From positions 1,240,001 through 1,304,000 of the forward strand of contig CAVQQI010000011.1 of NCBI GenBank assembly GCA_963714875.1: 64,000 nt of DNA. The letters run 5' to 3'. The position numbers were made by a program, and so were the translations under genes. This DNA is from JBAOHV01 sp963714875. GTDB lineage: Bacteria > Actinomycetota > Acidimicrobiia > Acidimicrobiales > Microtrichaceae. How positions within the stretch are numbered: the stretch's first letter is position 1; each line of letters starts with the position of its first letter. The notes below the pieces were generated by a model. The model was given only the letters and a program-made list of their open reading frames with translations, was not told where the DNA came from and made no database searches. This document shows positions 17,406 to 25,495 of this stretch, piece after piece.

Positions 17406-17891
17406 TCACCCTGCTGCCTGCACGCCGATCCATGCAGCGACTCGGCCGGCGTCCTCGTCGGGCGGGAAGACGGGGTAGCGGACATGCGCGACCCGACCTT
17501 CCTGCAGCACCAACGTCACTCGGCGATACAGCACGGCACCATCGACGGTGAACGTCGGCAGACCGAGCGCCCCGCCCCAGCGCCGATCGGTATCGCTCAA
17601 CAGCGCGAACGGCAGATGCTCTCGCGCAGCGAACTCCAGCTGCGCCTCGCGGGATTGCGTGCTGAGCCCGTACACCTCGGCACCCAGTTCCAGCAGCGGC
17701 CCATGCCGGTCGCGATAGGCACACGCCTGTGGTGTGCATCCCCGCGCTCCGGGGATGGCGTCCCAGCCGTCGGGCATCGCATGCCCGGGAACCCCGGTGC
17801 GGGGATAGACGAACACGACCGTCCAGGCCGCTGCGCACCGAGCCAGATCCACGGTGCCACCGCCGGTCGACGCGAGCGCTCGGCTCGGCAC
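17406..17891 (-). CDS. Peroxiredoxin-like (AhpC/TSA, redoxin) protein, N-terminus probably frameshifted
   Basis: The open frame from GTG 17891 gives 161 residues of a thioredoxin-fold peroxiredoxin: WTVVFVYPRTGVPG, then GCTPQACAYRD with the cysteines of the active region, then LLSDTDRRWGGALGLPTF. Reading the same frame further upstream gives more family-like sequence (LPEGLPEPVDDGACDGLWG), but it meets a TGA before any start codon. An ATG at 17968 lies in another frame and is followed by a run of five C (G on the plus strand, 17960-17964). One extra C would join that ATG to the redoxin frame as MTPRQLPEGLPEP. So the native gene is probably 17406-17968, with a 1-nt deletion (real or sequencing) in the C run. 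Confidence 0.7.
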   Translation of the reverse strand: MPSRALASTGGGTVDLARCAAAWTVVFVYPRTGVPGHAMPDGWDAIPGARGCTPQACAYRDRHGPLLELGAEVYGLSTQSREAQLEFAAREHLPFALLSDTDRRWGGALGLPTFTVDGAVLYRRVTLVLQEGRVAHVRYPVFPPDEDAGRVAAWIGVQAAG

Positions 17892-17985
17892 CGCTGCACC
17901 CCACAGCCCATCACAGGCGCCGTCGTCGACCGGCTCGGGAAGCCCCTCGGGGAGCTGGCGGGGGTCATGGACCGGCCCGACTCGT

Positions 17986-18100
17986 TCATACGTCGATCAC
18001 ATCACATGAAGGTCCGGGCGCCCGCGCCATCCGCGAGTCGACCGTGATCAGCGGTCGAAGATCGACCACACGGCCCGAGGCTTCATCGAACGAAACGGAA
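17986..18100 (-). pseudogene. Remnant of a PIN-domain (VapC-type) toxin C-terminus
   Basis: The minus-strand frame ending at 17986 reads VVDLRPLITVDSRMARAPG and stops seven residues later. The pattern xPLxTxDxRxARAPG is typical of the last strand and helix of VapC PIN toxins, including the fourth acidic residue. No start or N-terminal PIN motif is joined to it, so it looks like the tail of a decayed toxin gene. The rest of the gap to 18185 shows nothing I can assign. Confidence 0.35.
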
Positions 18101-18185
18101 CTCGCTCGGCTGTGGTCCCCGCAACGTGATGGCGGTCGTCGCCGCCGACTTGGAACAGAGCTACCGGGACCACCTCGACTGACCC

Positions 18186-18608
18186 TCATGATGCTGGGAG
18201 TTCGTCGGGGTAGACGACATCGATCTCAGTGACGGCCTTGGAGAAGTCCGATGAGTTGTTCGTGATGAACCGGTCTGCGCCAGCTGCGACGGCCGTCGCC
18301 AGGTGCACGGCATCGGCGGCGCGCAGCTTGTAGGTCGACCCGAGCGACGCCGCGAGTTCGGCGATGGCTTCATCTACGGGCCGGAGGTCGAGTCGACCCA
18401 GCAGTGCTGCCAGCGCTTCGATCTCCGACTCCGCGCCATCACGCAGTGGCTTGGTGAGCAGCTCGGGGATCAGGAGGACCGACCCGATCCCGGCGATCGC
18501 TCCGGTGCGCGACGTCGCCTCGTCCGGGAAAAGACGGCGGACGCGCCGCCCCAGCATGTGGCTCGCCGCGGCCGCGTAGATCAGGACATCAGCATCGAAG
18601 GCATCCAC
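18186..18608 (-). CDS. vapC: PIN-domain ribonuclease toxin, VapC family
   Basis: 140 residues. The N-terminal FDADVLIYAAA supplies the first catalytic Asp, the middle carries the conserved Glu in the LLIPELLTKPL helix, and the C-terminal half has the ADAVHLATAVAAGADRFITNN block with the third and fourth acidic residues (then SSDFSK). This is the four-acid Mg2+ site of PIN endoribonucleases. It lies 10 nt downstream of its antitoxin gene on the same strand, the usual antitoxin-first order. Confidence 0.88.
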   Translation of the reverse strand: MDAFDADVLIYAAAASHMLGRRVRRLFPDEATSRTGAIAGIGSVLLIPELLTKPLRDGAESEIEALAALLGRLDLRPVDEAIAELAASLGSTYKLRAADAVHLATAVAAGADRFITNNSSDFSKAVTEIDVVYPDELPAS

Positions 18609-18618
18609 CGTCAGAGGG

Positions 18619-18909
18619 TCAGCGAGTCGACCGACTTGCTGCCACGTCAGCGACGAGTTCCTCGGCCCGCTCGACGCTCATGCCCGGCACATCGACGAGA
18701 CGGGCGTTTCGACCCCGATCGAGAAGGCCGCGGAGACGCTCGGCCTCGGCAAGCGCCTGGTCGGCGCGCCGGACCCGAATCGCGTCGGGACGTACGAGGA
18801 CCGCAACCTCTCGCCCGTGGCGTGTGATCGTGACTTCCTCGCCAGCCACCACACGATCGAGGAGGTCCGGCAGCACAGCTCGGGCCTCGCTCACAGAGAT
18901 CGTCGACAT
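18619..18909 (-). CDS. vapB: Phd/YefM-type antitoxin
   Basis: 96 residues starting MSTISVSEARAVLPDLLDRV, the Phd/YefM N-terminal DNA-binding fold, with GEEVTITRHGREVAVLV completing it. The C-terminus is long, charged and helical (about residues 45-96), as expected for the toxin-neutralising tail. ATG 18909 is chosen because the family domain begins there; an upstream ATG at 18969 would run through the operator. It probably autorepresses through the inverted repeat at 18927-18944. Confidence 0.85.
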   Translation of the reverse strand: MSTISVSEARAVLPDLLDRVVAGEEVTITRHGREVAVLVRPDAIRVRRADQALAEAERLRGLLDRGRNARLVDVPGMSVERAEELVADVAASRSTR

Positions 18910-18926
18910 GCGCTGAGTGTACGCGC

Positions 18927-18944
18927 TTGTACAGAGACGTACAA
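18927..18944. promoter_or_regulatory. Inverted-repeat operator of the toxin-antitoxin promoter
   Basis: TTGTAC-AGAGAC-GTACAA is a perfect 6-6-6 inverted repeat located 18 nt upstream of the antitoxin ATG. A third GTAC tetramer (18919-18922) lies between it and the start. This is the expected place for antitoxin autoregulation. Between here and the racemase-like gene at 19190 (about 245 nt) I see no supported feature. Confidence 0.6.
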
Positions 18945-19189
18945 CCGCTTCGTTGGTGAGCGCAGCCACCTCCGTCGTCGACCGTCGTCACCGCCTCACC
19001 GACCCGAACACGTCGGCCGAGGAGCAAGCACGCGTGCGAAAGCACTCCGACCGGGCAATGGGCTGACGGCTCAGCGGCTCGACCGGTGACGGATCGACCG
19101 GTCGACGATTCCGCCCTGATGACACCGATCTGCGCGCAGCTTGCTCGACCCGGTGGCGAGTCGGCGAGGACGCCGCGAGCTGCGGCTGC

Positions 19190-19969
19190 TCAGTGCTCCC
19201 GCAGCAGGGCGCCGAAGCCGTGGAGCTGGTCGGTGATGCCGTTGTCGCGCAGCGCCATCCACCATGTCGCCGCGTTGATGGCGATGACGGGCTTGCCGAA
19301 CCAGCGCTCGGCCTCGTCGGCCAGGTGCACCATCGACAGGTTGGTACCGCACTGCACGATCGCGTCCACGTCCGGCTGGTTGACCTTCACCAGCGCCTCG
19401 CGCAGCTGTGCCTCGCCCACCTCGGCGATCGCGACCGCGGTGGGGCACTTGAGCCCCTCGATGGCGGCGACCTCGAAGCCGAGCTCCTCGAAGAACTTCA
19501 CCACGTTGCCGTCGCCCACCGGCTGGTAGGGCGTGACGATGCCGATGCGCTTGGCGCCCAGCAGCTTCAGCCCGCGCTCGCACGCCTCGGCACCCGTCGC
19601 GACCTGCAGGCCGGAGATGTCGTTGATCTGCTTCGTGAAACGGCGGTTGCCCTCGACACCGTCCCAGAAGGTCTCGGCCGACATGCCCATGACCATGTAG
19701 TCGGGCTGCGCGGTGCAGACGCGCGTGACGGCGTGACCGATCTCGGTGCGGATCTGCTCCAGCAGGCGCACCATGGCGTCGTCGGAGGAGAGGTCCTGGT
19801 CGTGGATGTGGATGCGCGACGTGTGCGCAGTCACGCCCGGCACCGACATGGCATGGAACTCGGGCTCCACGACGGTGTTGGTCGACGGGATGATCACACC
19901 GAACTTGCGGCGCCATCCCAGCACGTCCCGGCCGCTCGGCTCGGTGTTGGCCACGTTCACGAAACCCAT
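19190..19969 (-). CDS. Maleate isomerase / arylmalonate decarboxylase-like protein (Asp/Glu racemase superfamily), paralogue 1
   Basis: 259 residues. The fold starts KFGVIIPSTNTVVEPEF, the family signature of maleate cis-trans isomerases and arylmalonate decarboxylases. In two-cysteine members each lobe gives one catalytic Cys. Here the first-lobe position (YMVMGMSAETFW) has Met96/Ser97, while the second-lobe Cys207 (AIVQCGTNLS) is kept. A single second-lobe Cys is the arrangement of arylmalonate decarboxylase rather than maleate isomerase. It is the last gene of a unit running 23,453 to 19,190 with an aldehyde dehydrogenase, a protein of unknown function and an acyl-CoA dehydrogenase. A paralogue lies at 25,496. 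The exact reaction is open: isomerisation or decarboxylation of a substituted maleate/malonate. Confidence 0.82.
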   Translation of the reverse strand: MGFVNVANTEPSGRDVLGWRRKFGVIIPSTNTVVEPEFHAMSVPGVTAHTSRIHIHDQDLSSDDAMVRLLEQIRTEIGHAVTRVCTAQPDYMVMGMSAETFWDGVEGNRRFTKQINDISGLQVATGAEACERGLKLLGAKRIGIVTPYQPVGDGNVVKFFEELGFEVAAIEGLKCPTAVAIAEVGEAQLREALVKVNQPDVDAIVQCGTNLSMVHLADEAERWFGKPVIAINAATWWMALRDNGITDQLHGFGALLREH

Positions 19970-20036
19970 GTCAGTGCTCCCTGTGTTGTTGCTGTGTGCG
20001 TGGGGTCCACGCTGTGGTCGTTCATGCCGGCGCCAC

Positions 20037-21506
20037 TCATGCGGTGCCCTCGATGCCGACGACCCGGTTCCCGGAGAAGAACTGGATCGTCTCGGCCGTG
20101 CCCTCCTCGGCCAGTCCGGACAGGCCGAACGCCGGGCGGGGCGCCATCAGGTGCAGGTTCATGGGGCTCACCCCGTTGACCTTGACCTCGCCCGCACGGA
20201 TGCGGCGCGCCACTCCCATGGCGCGCTCGGTATCCGCGCCGAGCACGTAGGCCTCGAGTCCGTACTCGGTGCCGTTCGCCAGAGCGACCGCGTCGTCGTC
20301 GGTGCGGAACGAGTGCACCGTGGCGACCGGCCCGAAGATCTCGTCCCGGGTCAGCGCCGGGTCCAGTCCGTCGATGAGCGTGGGTGCCAACCAGTTGCCG
20401 TCACCGTCGGGCAGCGGCGTCGGCGCGATGACGGTGCCACCCGCTGTGACCAACGCGTCGATGCGTTCCTGCAACATCGCCAGGTGTTCGGAGTGCACGA
20501 TCGGCCCCATCTGGGTCGTCGGATCGAGCGGGTCCCCGAGCACGACCTGGCTGAGCGCAGCGGTCACCGCGTCCAGGTACTCGTCGCGACGAGACTCGGG
20601 CAGCAGCAACCGACCGAGCGCCCGACACCACTGGCCGTTGAGCGTGGTCAGCAGTGCCACCGCGGCCTGTGCAACCTGACCGGGGTCGGCGTCGTCGAGC
20701 ACCACCAGCGGACCGTGCCCGCCCAGTTCCAGCTGGGCCGGCTTCAGGCCCTCGGCACACGCGTGGCCGACGGCCCGGCCGCCTTCGAGTCCACCGGTGA
20801 AGCTGACACAGCGGATGCGCGGATCCTCGAGCAGCACGATCGCCACCTCAGGTCCGCCGTGCAGGATCTGCACCACACCGTCGGGCAGGCCGGCGGCGAT
20901 CGCGGCCTCTCCGATCGACGCGGTGCCGTGCGGTGCGCGCTCGGGTGGCTTGATGATGACGGGGCAGCCGGCAGCCAGCGCGGACGCGGCCTTGTGCGCG
21001 GCCATGGGCGCAGGCGCGTTCCACGGGCACAACAGCAACGCGGGTCCCCACCCCAGGCGCTCCACCTCGACGTCGCCCGCCGCGCCCTCGAACCGGGTGC
21101 TCAGCACGCCGTCGCGCAGCTGCGCGGCGGCCAGGCGGAACGCGCCGTGCAGGATGAATCCCAGCATCGACGTGATGCCGATCGTGGCGCCGCTCTCGAT
21201 CGACTCCAGCGCGGCGACCCGCGGGACAGCCGGATCCAGGTGGTCGGCCATCGCGTCCAGGTGGGTCGCGCGCTCCTCAGCGCTGAGCGAGGACCAGGTG
21301 CCGGTGTCGTGCACCCGCCAGCCGGCAGCCAGCGCCGACTCGATCGCCTGGGCCGAGCTGGCACGCTGCTCCTGTGCGCGTGCCCCGGTCGAGGCGTGCT
21401 CGATCCAGCGAGTGGCACCCGCGGCGTCGGTGCGGATCACCTCGGCGGCGACCCACGTACCGTCGATCAGGTCGAGTTGTGGGGGGAGCTCCACTGCGTC
21501 GCTCAT
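20037..21506 (-). CDS. NAD(P)-dependent aldehyde dehydrogenase
   Basis: 489 residues of the ALDH superfamily, oxidising an aldehyde to its acid. Key residues are Asn163 (CPWNAPAP), the lysine in IIKPPERAP, the FTGG cofactor loop, the general base Glu260 (QLELGGHGP) and the nucleophile Cys294 (NGQWCRA). The start ATG overlaps the preceding stop (ATGA), so it is translationally coupled to the unknown gene at 21,503. A longer open frame upstream is a shadow of that neighbour. Substrate not evident; the same locus has a second ALDH at 40,479. Confidence 0.9.
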   Translation of the reverse strand: MSDAVELPPQLDLIDGTWVAAEVIRTDAAGATRWIEHASTGARAQEQRASSAQAIESALAAGWRVHDTGTWSSLSAEERATHLDAMADHLDPAVPRVAALESIESGATIGITSMLGFILHGAFRLAAAQLRDGVLSTRFEGAAGDVEVERLGWGPALLLCPWNAPAPMAAHKAASALAAGCPVIIKPPERAPHGTASIGEAAIAAGLPDGVVQILHGGPEVAIVLLEDPRIRCVSFTGGLEGGRAVGHACAEGLKPAQLELGGHGPLVVLDDADPGQVAQAAVALLTTLNGQWCRALGRLLLPESRRDEYLDAVTAALSQVVLGDPLDPTTQMGPIVHSEHLAMLQERIDALVTAGGTVIAPTPLPDGDGNWLAPTLIDGLDPALTRDEIFGPVATVHSFRTDDDAVALANGTEYGLEAYVLGADTERAMGVARRIRAGEVKVNGVSPMNLHLMAPRPAFGLSGLAEEGTAETIQFFSGNRVVGIEGTA

Positions 21507-22159
21507 GACACCTCCATCGGGCTGGCGTCGGCCGAGGGGCCGGCGGTCTGGCGTGCGGTGTAGTTGGTGGTCACGGAGCGCTCGCCGTGCACCGGGTGGC
21601 CCGGTCCGCGCGGGTCGAGCTCGTGCACCGTCGCGGTCGACGTGGTCAGTCGCTCGCCCTCGACGTCGAGCACGCGGGCCAGCTCGCCGTTGCGCCACAG
21701 CACCGTGTGGCGCCAGCGACGGTCGCCCTCGACCCGGATCAGATCGGGCTCGGCGTAGCGGGCCAGACCTTGCGCGGTGCTCGACTCGGCGACGAACCAG
21801 ATCCGGCCCGGTCCGCCCGAGATCCCGACGTGCACCGGCGCGTCGGGGCCCAGCCCGTCGAACCGCAGCTGCCCGCCGGCAACGGTCGCGGTGAAGGTCC
21901 GCTGGTGGAACTCCCGGCCCGACAGCACCACGTTGGTCTGGCGGTAGCGGCCGGTACCGGCAGCGACATCGGCGTCCAGGTCGACGTAGACCAGGTTCTC
22001 GTAGGGGAACACGCCGGGCACGCCGCCGTGCAGATCCTCGATCAGCTCGACCCCGTCGGGGGCGAACGCCCGCAACCGGTCCCGCCACACCCCGCACATC
22101 GATCCCAGGTCGGCCAGCAACTGCCCGGATCCCTGGAGGGCTCCCTGCGGCGTGCTCAT
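21503..22159 (-). CDS. Unknown beta-rich protein, possibly lipocalin-like (DUF3598-type)
   Basis: 218 residues without signal peptide or TM segment. Alternating hydrophobic strands with Trp/Gly turns (GSMCGVWRDRLRAF, YRQTNVVLSGREF, RRWRHTVLWRNGEL) suggest an antiparallel barrel of the lipocalin type, a fold that often binds hydrophobic ligands or pigments. I am not certain of the family. It sits 7 nt after the acyl-CoA dehydrogenase and overlaps the ALDH start by 4 nt, so it belongs to the pathway operon. The 320-residue unknown protein at 36,564 has a comparable strand-rich look. Confidence 0.55.
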   Translation of the reverse strand: MSTPQGALQGSGQLLADLGSMCGVWRDRLRAFAPDGVELIEDLHGGVPGVFPYENLVYVDLDADVAAGTGRYRQTNVVLSGREFHQRTFTATVAGGQLRFDGLGPDAPVHVGISGGPGRIWFVAESSTAQGLARYAEPDLIRVEGDRRWRHTVLWRNGELARVLDVEGERLTTSTATVHELDPRGPGHPVHGERSVTTNYTARQTAGPSADASPMEVS

Positions 22160-22166
22160 CGGGGGC

Positions 22167-23453
22167 TCATCGGGCGGCGGGGGCGAACTGGGTCGATCCC
22201 GACCCCTTGATGATCATCGTCGCTGCTTCCATGCGGCCCTTCTCGGCCGGGAACGCCTGGACCAGCCCCATCGACAGGTCACGCAGCATCCGGGCGACAA
22301 CGCCCGAGTTCGTGGTGTTGGACGTGCCGCACGCGCTGAGCGCGCCGGTGCCCACCGAGAACGCGTGCTGGGCGACCGAGCCCTTCGCGACCCGCCACTG
22401 GCGAACGACGTCGTCCTTGTCCATGAGCGGCGGCTCGGAGGATTCCAGCTCGAGCTGGCGGGCCAACCACAGCCGGGCGGTCTCGAGGTCGGCGGTCATC
22501 TGACCCAGCAGCTGCTGCTGGAAGGGCGCGGTCCCGATCGGCTCGCCGGTGTCGGCGAAGGTCGTGGTGCGCAGGTGCTCGGTGGCGAACCGGTACGACG
22601 CGAGTGCGGCGCCCAGGTAGACCGCGGTCCCGGCCACCTGCGAACCGACGAAGCTCCCCCGGCTCACCTGCATCATCTTCGGGAACGCTCCCGGGACCGC
22701 CAGCGCATCCTCTGCGGGCACGAACACGTCCTCCAGGGTGATGCCGTGGGTGGCGGTGGCCCGCATACCGATGGCGTCCCAGCGCGACCGCTCCCCGACC
22801 CCCTCGGAGCGGCGGTCGACCAGGAACACCCCCAGGTGGTCCGCTGTCTCGCCGCCCGGGAAGGTCGCGGTCACCAGGTAGTCGTCGGCCACGCCGGTGG
22901 CGCAGCCGAAGGACTTCACGCCGTTGAGCACCCATCCGCGCACGCCGTCGCGGGTGGCGGCGTCGGCAGAGGTCGAGATGGAGATCGAGGCGGTCGACGA
23001 CTTGGCGGACTCCGAGGCGAAGTTGGCCATCCAGCGACCCTCGGTGCCCAGCCGGGTGAGGACCTTCTCGGCGAACGCGATGACCTCGACCGCCTCCTCC
23101 CCCTCGAACAGGCCGGCATCGACCGCTTCGAGCGGCAGCAGGCCGCGCGATGCGGACGAGTTGTGGAAGAAGAAGGCCAAGGCCGTCGACGGACACACCG
23201 TGCCCATGGCGAACGTGGCTGCGGTCAGGTCCCGCAGGCCACCCCCGAGCCCGCCGAAGCGCTCCGGGACGACCAGGCCCAACAGCCCGGCGTCGGACAT
23301 CGTCGCGACGTGCTCGACCGGGAACGTCGCAGTGCGGTCAGCCTCGACCGCGGCCGCAGCCAGTGCCGGCAGCACCGCCTCGACACGCTTGGCGCGATCA
23401 CGTTCCGCGGGCGTCAGGTCATCGAGCAGGAGCTCGGCGGTGAGGTCGTCCAT
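22167..23453 (-). CDS. Acyl-CoA dehydrogenase-family flavoprotein
   Basis: 428 residues with N-terminal helical, middle beta and C-terminal helical domains of the ACAD fold. Visible blocks include DAGLLGLVVPERFGGLGG, the flavin/substrate-binding middle domain with LNGVKSFGCATGVADDYLV, and the C-terminal four-helix domain. The usual catalytic Glu of true ACADs is not obvious in the C-terminal domain, and the family also contains flavin monooxygenases (DszC/HpaB-like), so oxygenation instead of dehydrogenation is possible. It is the first gene of its unit; operator b and a GGTACT -10 box lie upstream. Confidence 0.8.
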   Translation of the reverse strand: MDDLTAELLLDDLTPAERDRAKRVEAVLPALAAAAVEADRTATFPVEHVATMSDAGLLGLVVPERFGGLGGGLRDLTAATFAMGTVCPSTALAFFFHNSSASRGLLPLEAVDAGLFEGEEAVEVIAFAEKVLTRLGTEGRWMANFASESAKSSTASISISTSADAATRDGVRGWVLNGVKSFGCATGVADDYLVTATFPGGETADHLGVFLVDRRSEGVGERSRWDAIGMRATATHGITLEDVFVPAEDALAVPGAFPKMMQVSRGSFVGSQVAGTAVYLGAALASYRFATEHLRTTTFADTGEPIGTAPFQQQLLGQMTADLETARLWLARQLELESSEPPLMDKDDVVRQWRVAKGSVAQHAFSVGTGALSACGTSNTTNSGVVARMLRDLSMGLVQAFPAEKGRMEAATMIIKGSGSTQFAPAAR

Positions 23454-23496
23454 CAGTGCATCTCCCCGTTGCTGTCACCGAAGAAAGTACCAGAAA

Positions 23497-23523
23497 ACGA
23501 AACGGTGTTCCTCTGAGCGAAAC
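23497..23523. promoter_or_regulatory. Regulon operator b (three half-sites)
   Basis: On the minus strand it reads GTTTCGC-TCA-GAGGAAC-ACC-GTTTCGT, three 7-bp half-sites with 3-bp spacers. It sits between the cysteine hydrolase stop (23,526) and the acyl-CoA dehydrogenase start (23,453). A minus-strand -10 box (GGTACT, 23487-23492) follows immediately. This implies a separate promoter for the ACAD-DUF-ALDH-isomerase unit. It is more diverged than the other copies. Confidence 0.6.
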
Positions 23524-23525
23524 GG

Positions 23526-24164
23526 TCAGTCGTCGGTCGAGCGGCCCTGCAGGCGGTCGATGGCCTCGGTCTCTCCGAGCACCGTCGCGTACTTCTGGGC
23601 CAGGTCGAACAGGTTCGCCCGGTGCGGGTCGGGGTGACGATCCCCACAGGCGTCCGCGACCACCACCGGCACGAAGCCGTGCTGCAGTGCGTCCAGCGCG
23701 CTCGCCCGCACGCACCCACTGGTCGACAGCCCGCAGATCAGCACCGTGTCGATGCCCATCGACACCAGGGTCGATGCGAGCGAGGTGCCGAAGAACGCCG
23801 ACGCGTACTGCTTGGTGACCACCACCTCACCGGCGACGGGTGCCGGATCGTCGAGGAAGTCACCCAGCGGGTTTCCCCGTTCGAAGCACGCGAGCGCCGG
23901 GACCTTGCGGAAGAACTGCCCGCCGTCGGCACCTCCGGGCTCGTACTCCACCCGGGTGAACAGCACGGGCGCACCGACGAGGCGCGCCGCCGCCACCAGG
24001 CGACCGGCGGAGGCAACAGCGTCCTCCACCCCGGCGTACAGCGGCGACGCCGGGTCGAGGTACGCACGACAGATGTCCACCACCAGCACCGCCGGAGAAC
24101 GACCCCACTCGAGCGTCCCTCCGAAGCCTGCGCCGGCGTAGTCCGCGTTCAGCTCATCGTCCAT
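23526..24164 (-). CDS. Cysteine hydrolase of the isochorismatase / N-carbamoylsarcosine amidase family
   Basis: 212 residues. The catalytic triad positions of amidohydrolases in this family are visible: Asp in AVLVVDICRAY, Lys in VVTKQYASAFFG, and nucleophile Cys in ICGLSTSGCVRASALDA. The family includes N-carbamoylsarcosine amidase, nicotinamidase and maleamate amidohydrolase (NicF). In a locus with maleate-isomerase homologues, hydrolysis of a maleamate-like half-amide is a good hypothesis. The longer frame upstream overlaps the flavin monooxygenase and is rejected; ATG 24164 precedes the domain by 23 residues. It lies 61 nt downstream of the monooxygenase. Confidence 0.85.
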   Translation of the reverse strand: MDDELNADYAGAGFGGTLEWGRSPAVLVVDICRAYLDPASPLYAGVEDAVASAGRLVAAARLVGAPVLFTRVEYEPGGADGGQFFRKVPALACFERGNPLGDFLDDPAPVAGEVVVTKQYASAFFGTSLASTLVSMGIDTVLICGLSTSGCVRASALDALQHGFVPVVVADACGDRHPDPHRANLFDLAQKYATVLGETEAIDRLQGRSTDD

Positions 24165-24225
24165 GACGCCCCCTCGTGACGGCCGGTCGCGGTGACCGCA
24201 CCGGAGCCGGGCCCGCGGCGCGCCC

Positions 24226-25491
24226 TCACAGGCCCGCCGCCACCGCGTCGAGCATCGCGGAGCGACGCATTCGCTCGGCGTGGCGAACCGGATCAGCGGC
24301 CACGGCGACCAGGTCGGCCTGCAGTTCGGCGCGCCGCACGGGGTCGGGTTCACGCAGCACGAGCCAGTTGGCATGGCTGTCGGCCTGCACCAGCCCGACG
24401 GCCACCTCACGGCGCAGATCTGCGTACTCGTCGAGCAGCGCATCGTCCTCGCCGGCCCACACACGGGCGAGGCGGCGCCCCGCGGCGACGGCATCCTGGA
24501 TACCGGAGTTCATGCCCATGCCCCCGAGCGGCGAGTTCTGGTGTGCCGCGTCGCCGGCGAGCAGGACCCGACCCGACCGCATGGTCGTGGCGACCCTGCG
24601 ACTGACGACGTACAGCGAGGTGGCCAGCACGTCCCAGCGCTCGCCCAGCGCCACCACGCCGTCCAGGCGGGCACGGATGGACCGGGCGTCCTGGATCTCT
24701 GCATCGGTCCCGTCGGAGTCGGGCACGGGGAACAGGATCCGCCAGTGGTCGGGCGTGCGCAGCAGCACCAGCCACTCGTCGGGGTCGGCCACGTAGTTGA
24801 CGTAGGCCAGTTCGGGGAGGTGGTCGGCCAACTCGTTGCCCACCGACACGACCAGGAAGCGTTCGGGGTACTCCTCACCCTCGAGCTCGATGCCGAGCGA
24901 GCTGCGCACCGGCGAGTGCGCGCCGTCCGCGGCGATCACCCAGGGGGCTCGCAGCTCGACCAGCTCCGCTGCGGTCCCCACGACCAGCGCCACCCCGTCG
25001 CCATGGGACGCGACCCGGTGGGCGCGGTGCTCGAAGCGCACGTCGACGTCCCACTCGCCGGCGTCGGTGCCCGCCCGCAACCGCTCGACCATCATCGGGG
25101 TGAACTTCGACTGCTCGAGCTGCACCCGGAACGCGAAGTCGGTCTCATCGGACAGCACACCCAGGTCGAACGTCGCGACCGGACCGCTCCGGCGGTCACG
25201 GAACTGGGTGGTCGGTGCGCGCAGCCCAGCGGCGACGACAGGGGCGGCCATGCCCAGCTCGTCGAGCAGCTGCAGGGTCGCGGGATGGAACGTCGAGGCC
25301 CGGGACTCGGCCGACAGCGTCGGCTGCTTCTCGAGCACCGTGACGGGCACACCCCGCGTCGCCAGCTCCATGGCGGCGGTCAACCCCGTGGGGCCGGCGC
25401 CGGCCACCACGACCCGGTCCAGCTGCTCCACCCGGTCCGCAGGGGGCAGCGCTGCTGACACCTCGATGCGGCCCAACCAGTCGGGTGACAC
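24226..25491 (-). CDS. FAD-dependent monooxygenase (PheA/TfdB, para-hydroxybenzoate-hydroxylase type)
   Basis: 421 residues of a class A flavoprotein hydroxylase. The FAD-binding Rossmann motif is VVVAGAGPTGLTAAMELA, followed by the acidic strand end VTVLEKQ; the DG motif is PWVIAADGAHSPVRSSLG and the second FAD motif VLLAGDAAHQNSPLGG. These enzymes use NAD(P)H and O2 to hydroxylate an activated ring. GTG 25491 starts 4 nt after the stop of the racemase-like gene, indicating coupling. It could oxidise a pyrrole or other aromatic fragment; the substrate is not shown by the sequence. Confidence 0.88.
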   Translation of the reverse strand: MSPDWLGRIEVSAALPPADRVEQLDRVVVAGAGPTGLTAAMELATRGVPVTVLEKQPTLSAESRASTFHPATLQLLDELGMAAPVVAAGLRAPTTQFRDRRSGPVATFDLGVLSDETDFAFRVQLEQSKFTPMMVERLRAGTDAGEWDVDVRFEHRAHRVASHGDGVALVVGTAAELVELRAPWVIAADGAHSPVRSSLGIELEGEEYPERFLVVSVGNELADHLPELAYVNYVADPDEWLVLLRTPDHWRILFPVPDSDGTDAEIQDARSIRARLDGVVALGERWDVLATSLYVVSRRVATTMRSGRVLLAGDAAHQNSPLGGMGMNSGIQDAVAAGRRLARVWAGEDDALLDEYADLRREVAVGLVQADSHANWLVLREPDPVRRAELQADLVAVAADPVRHAERMRRSAMLDAVAAGL

Positions 25492-25495
25492 CGGC

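Noticed and set aside
19746..21563. A 605-codon plus-strand open frame
   Set aside because: It lies opposite the ALDH and isomerase genes, shows no family motif and has shadow-type composition.
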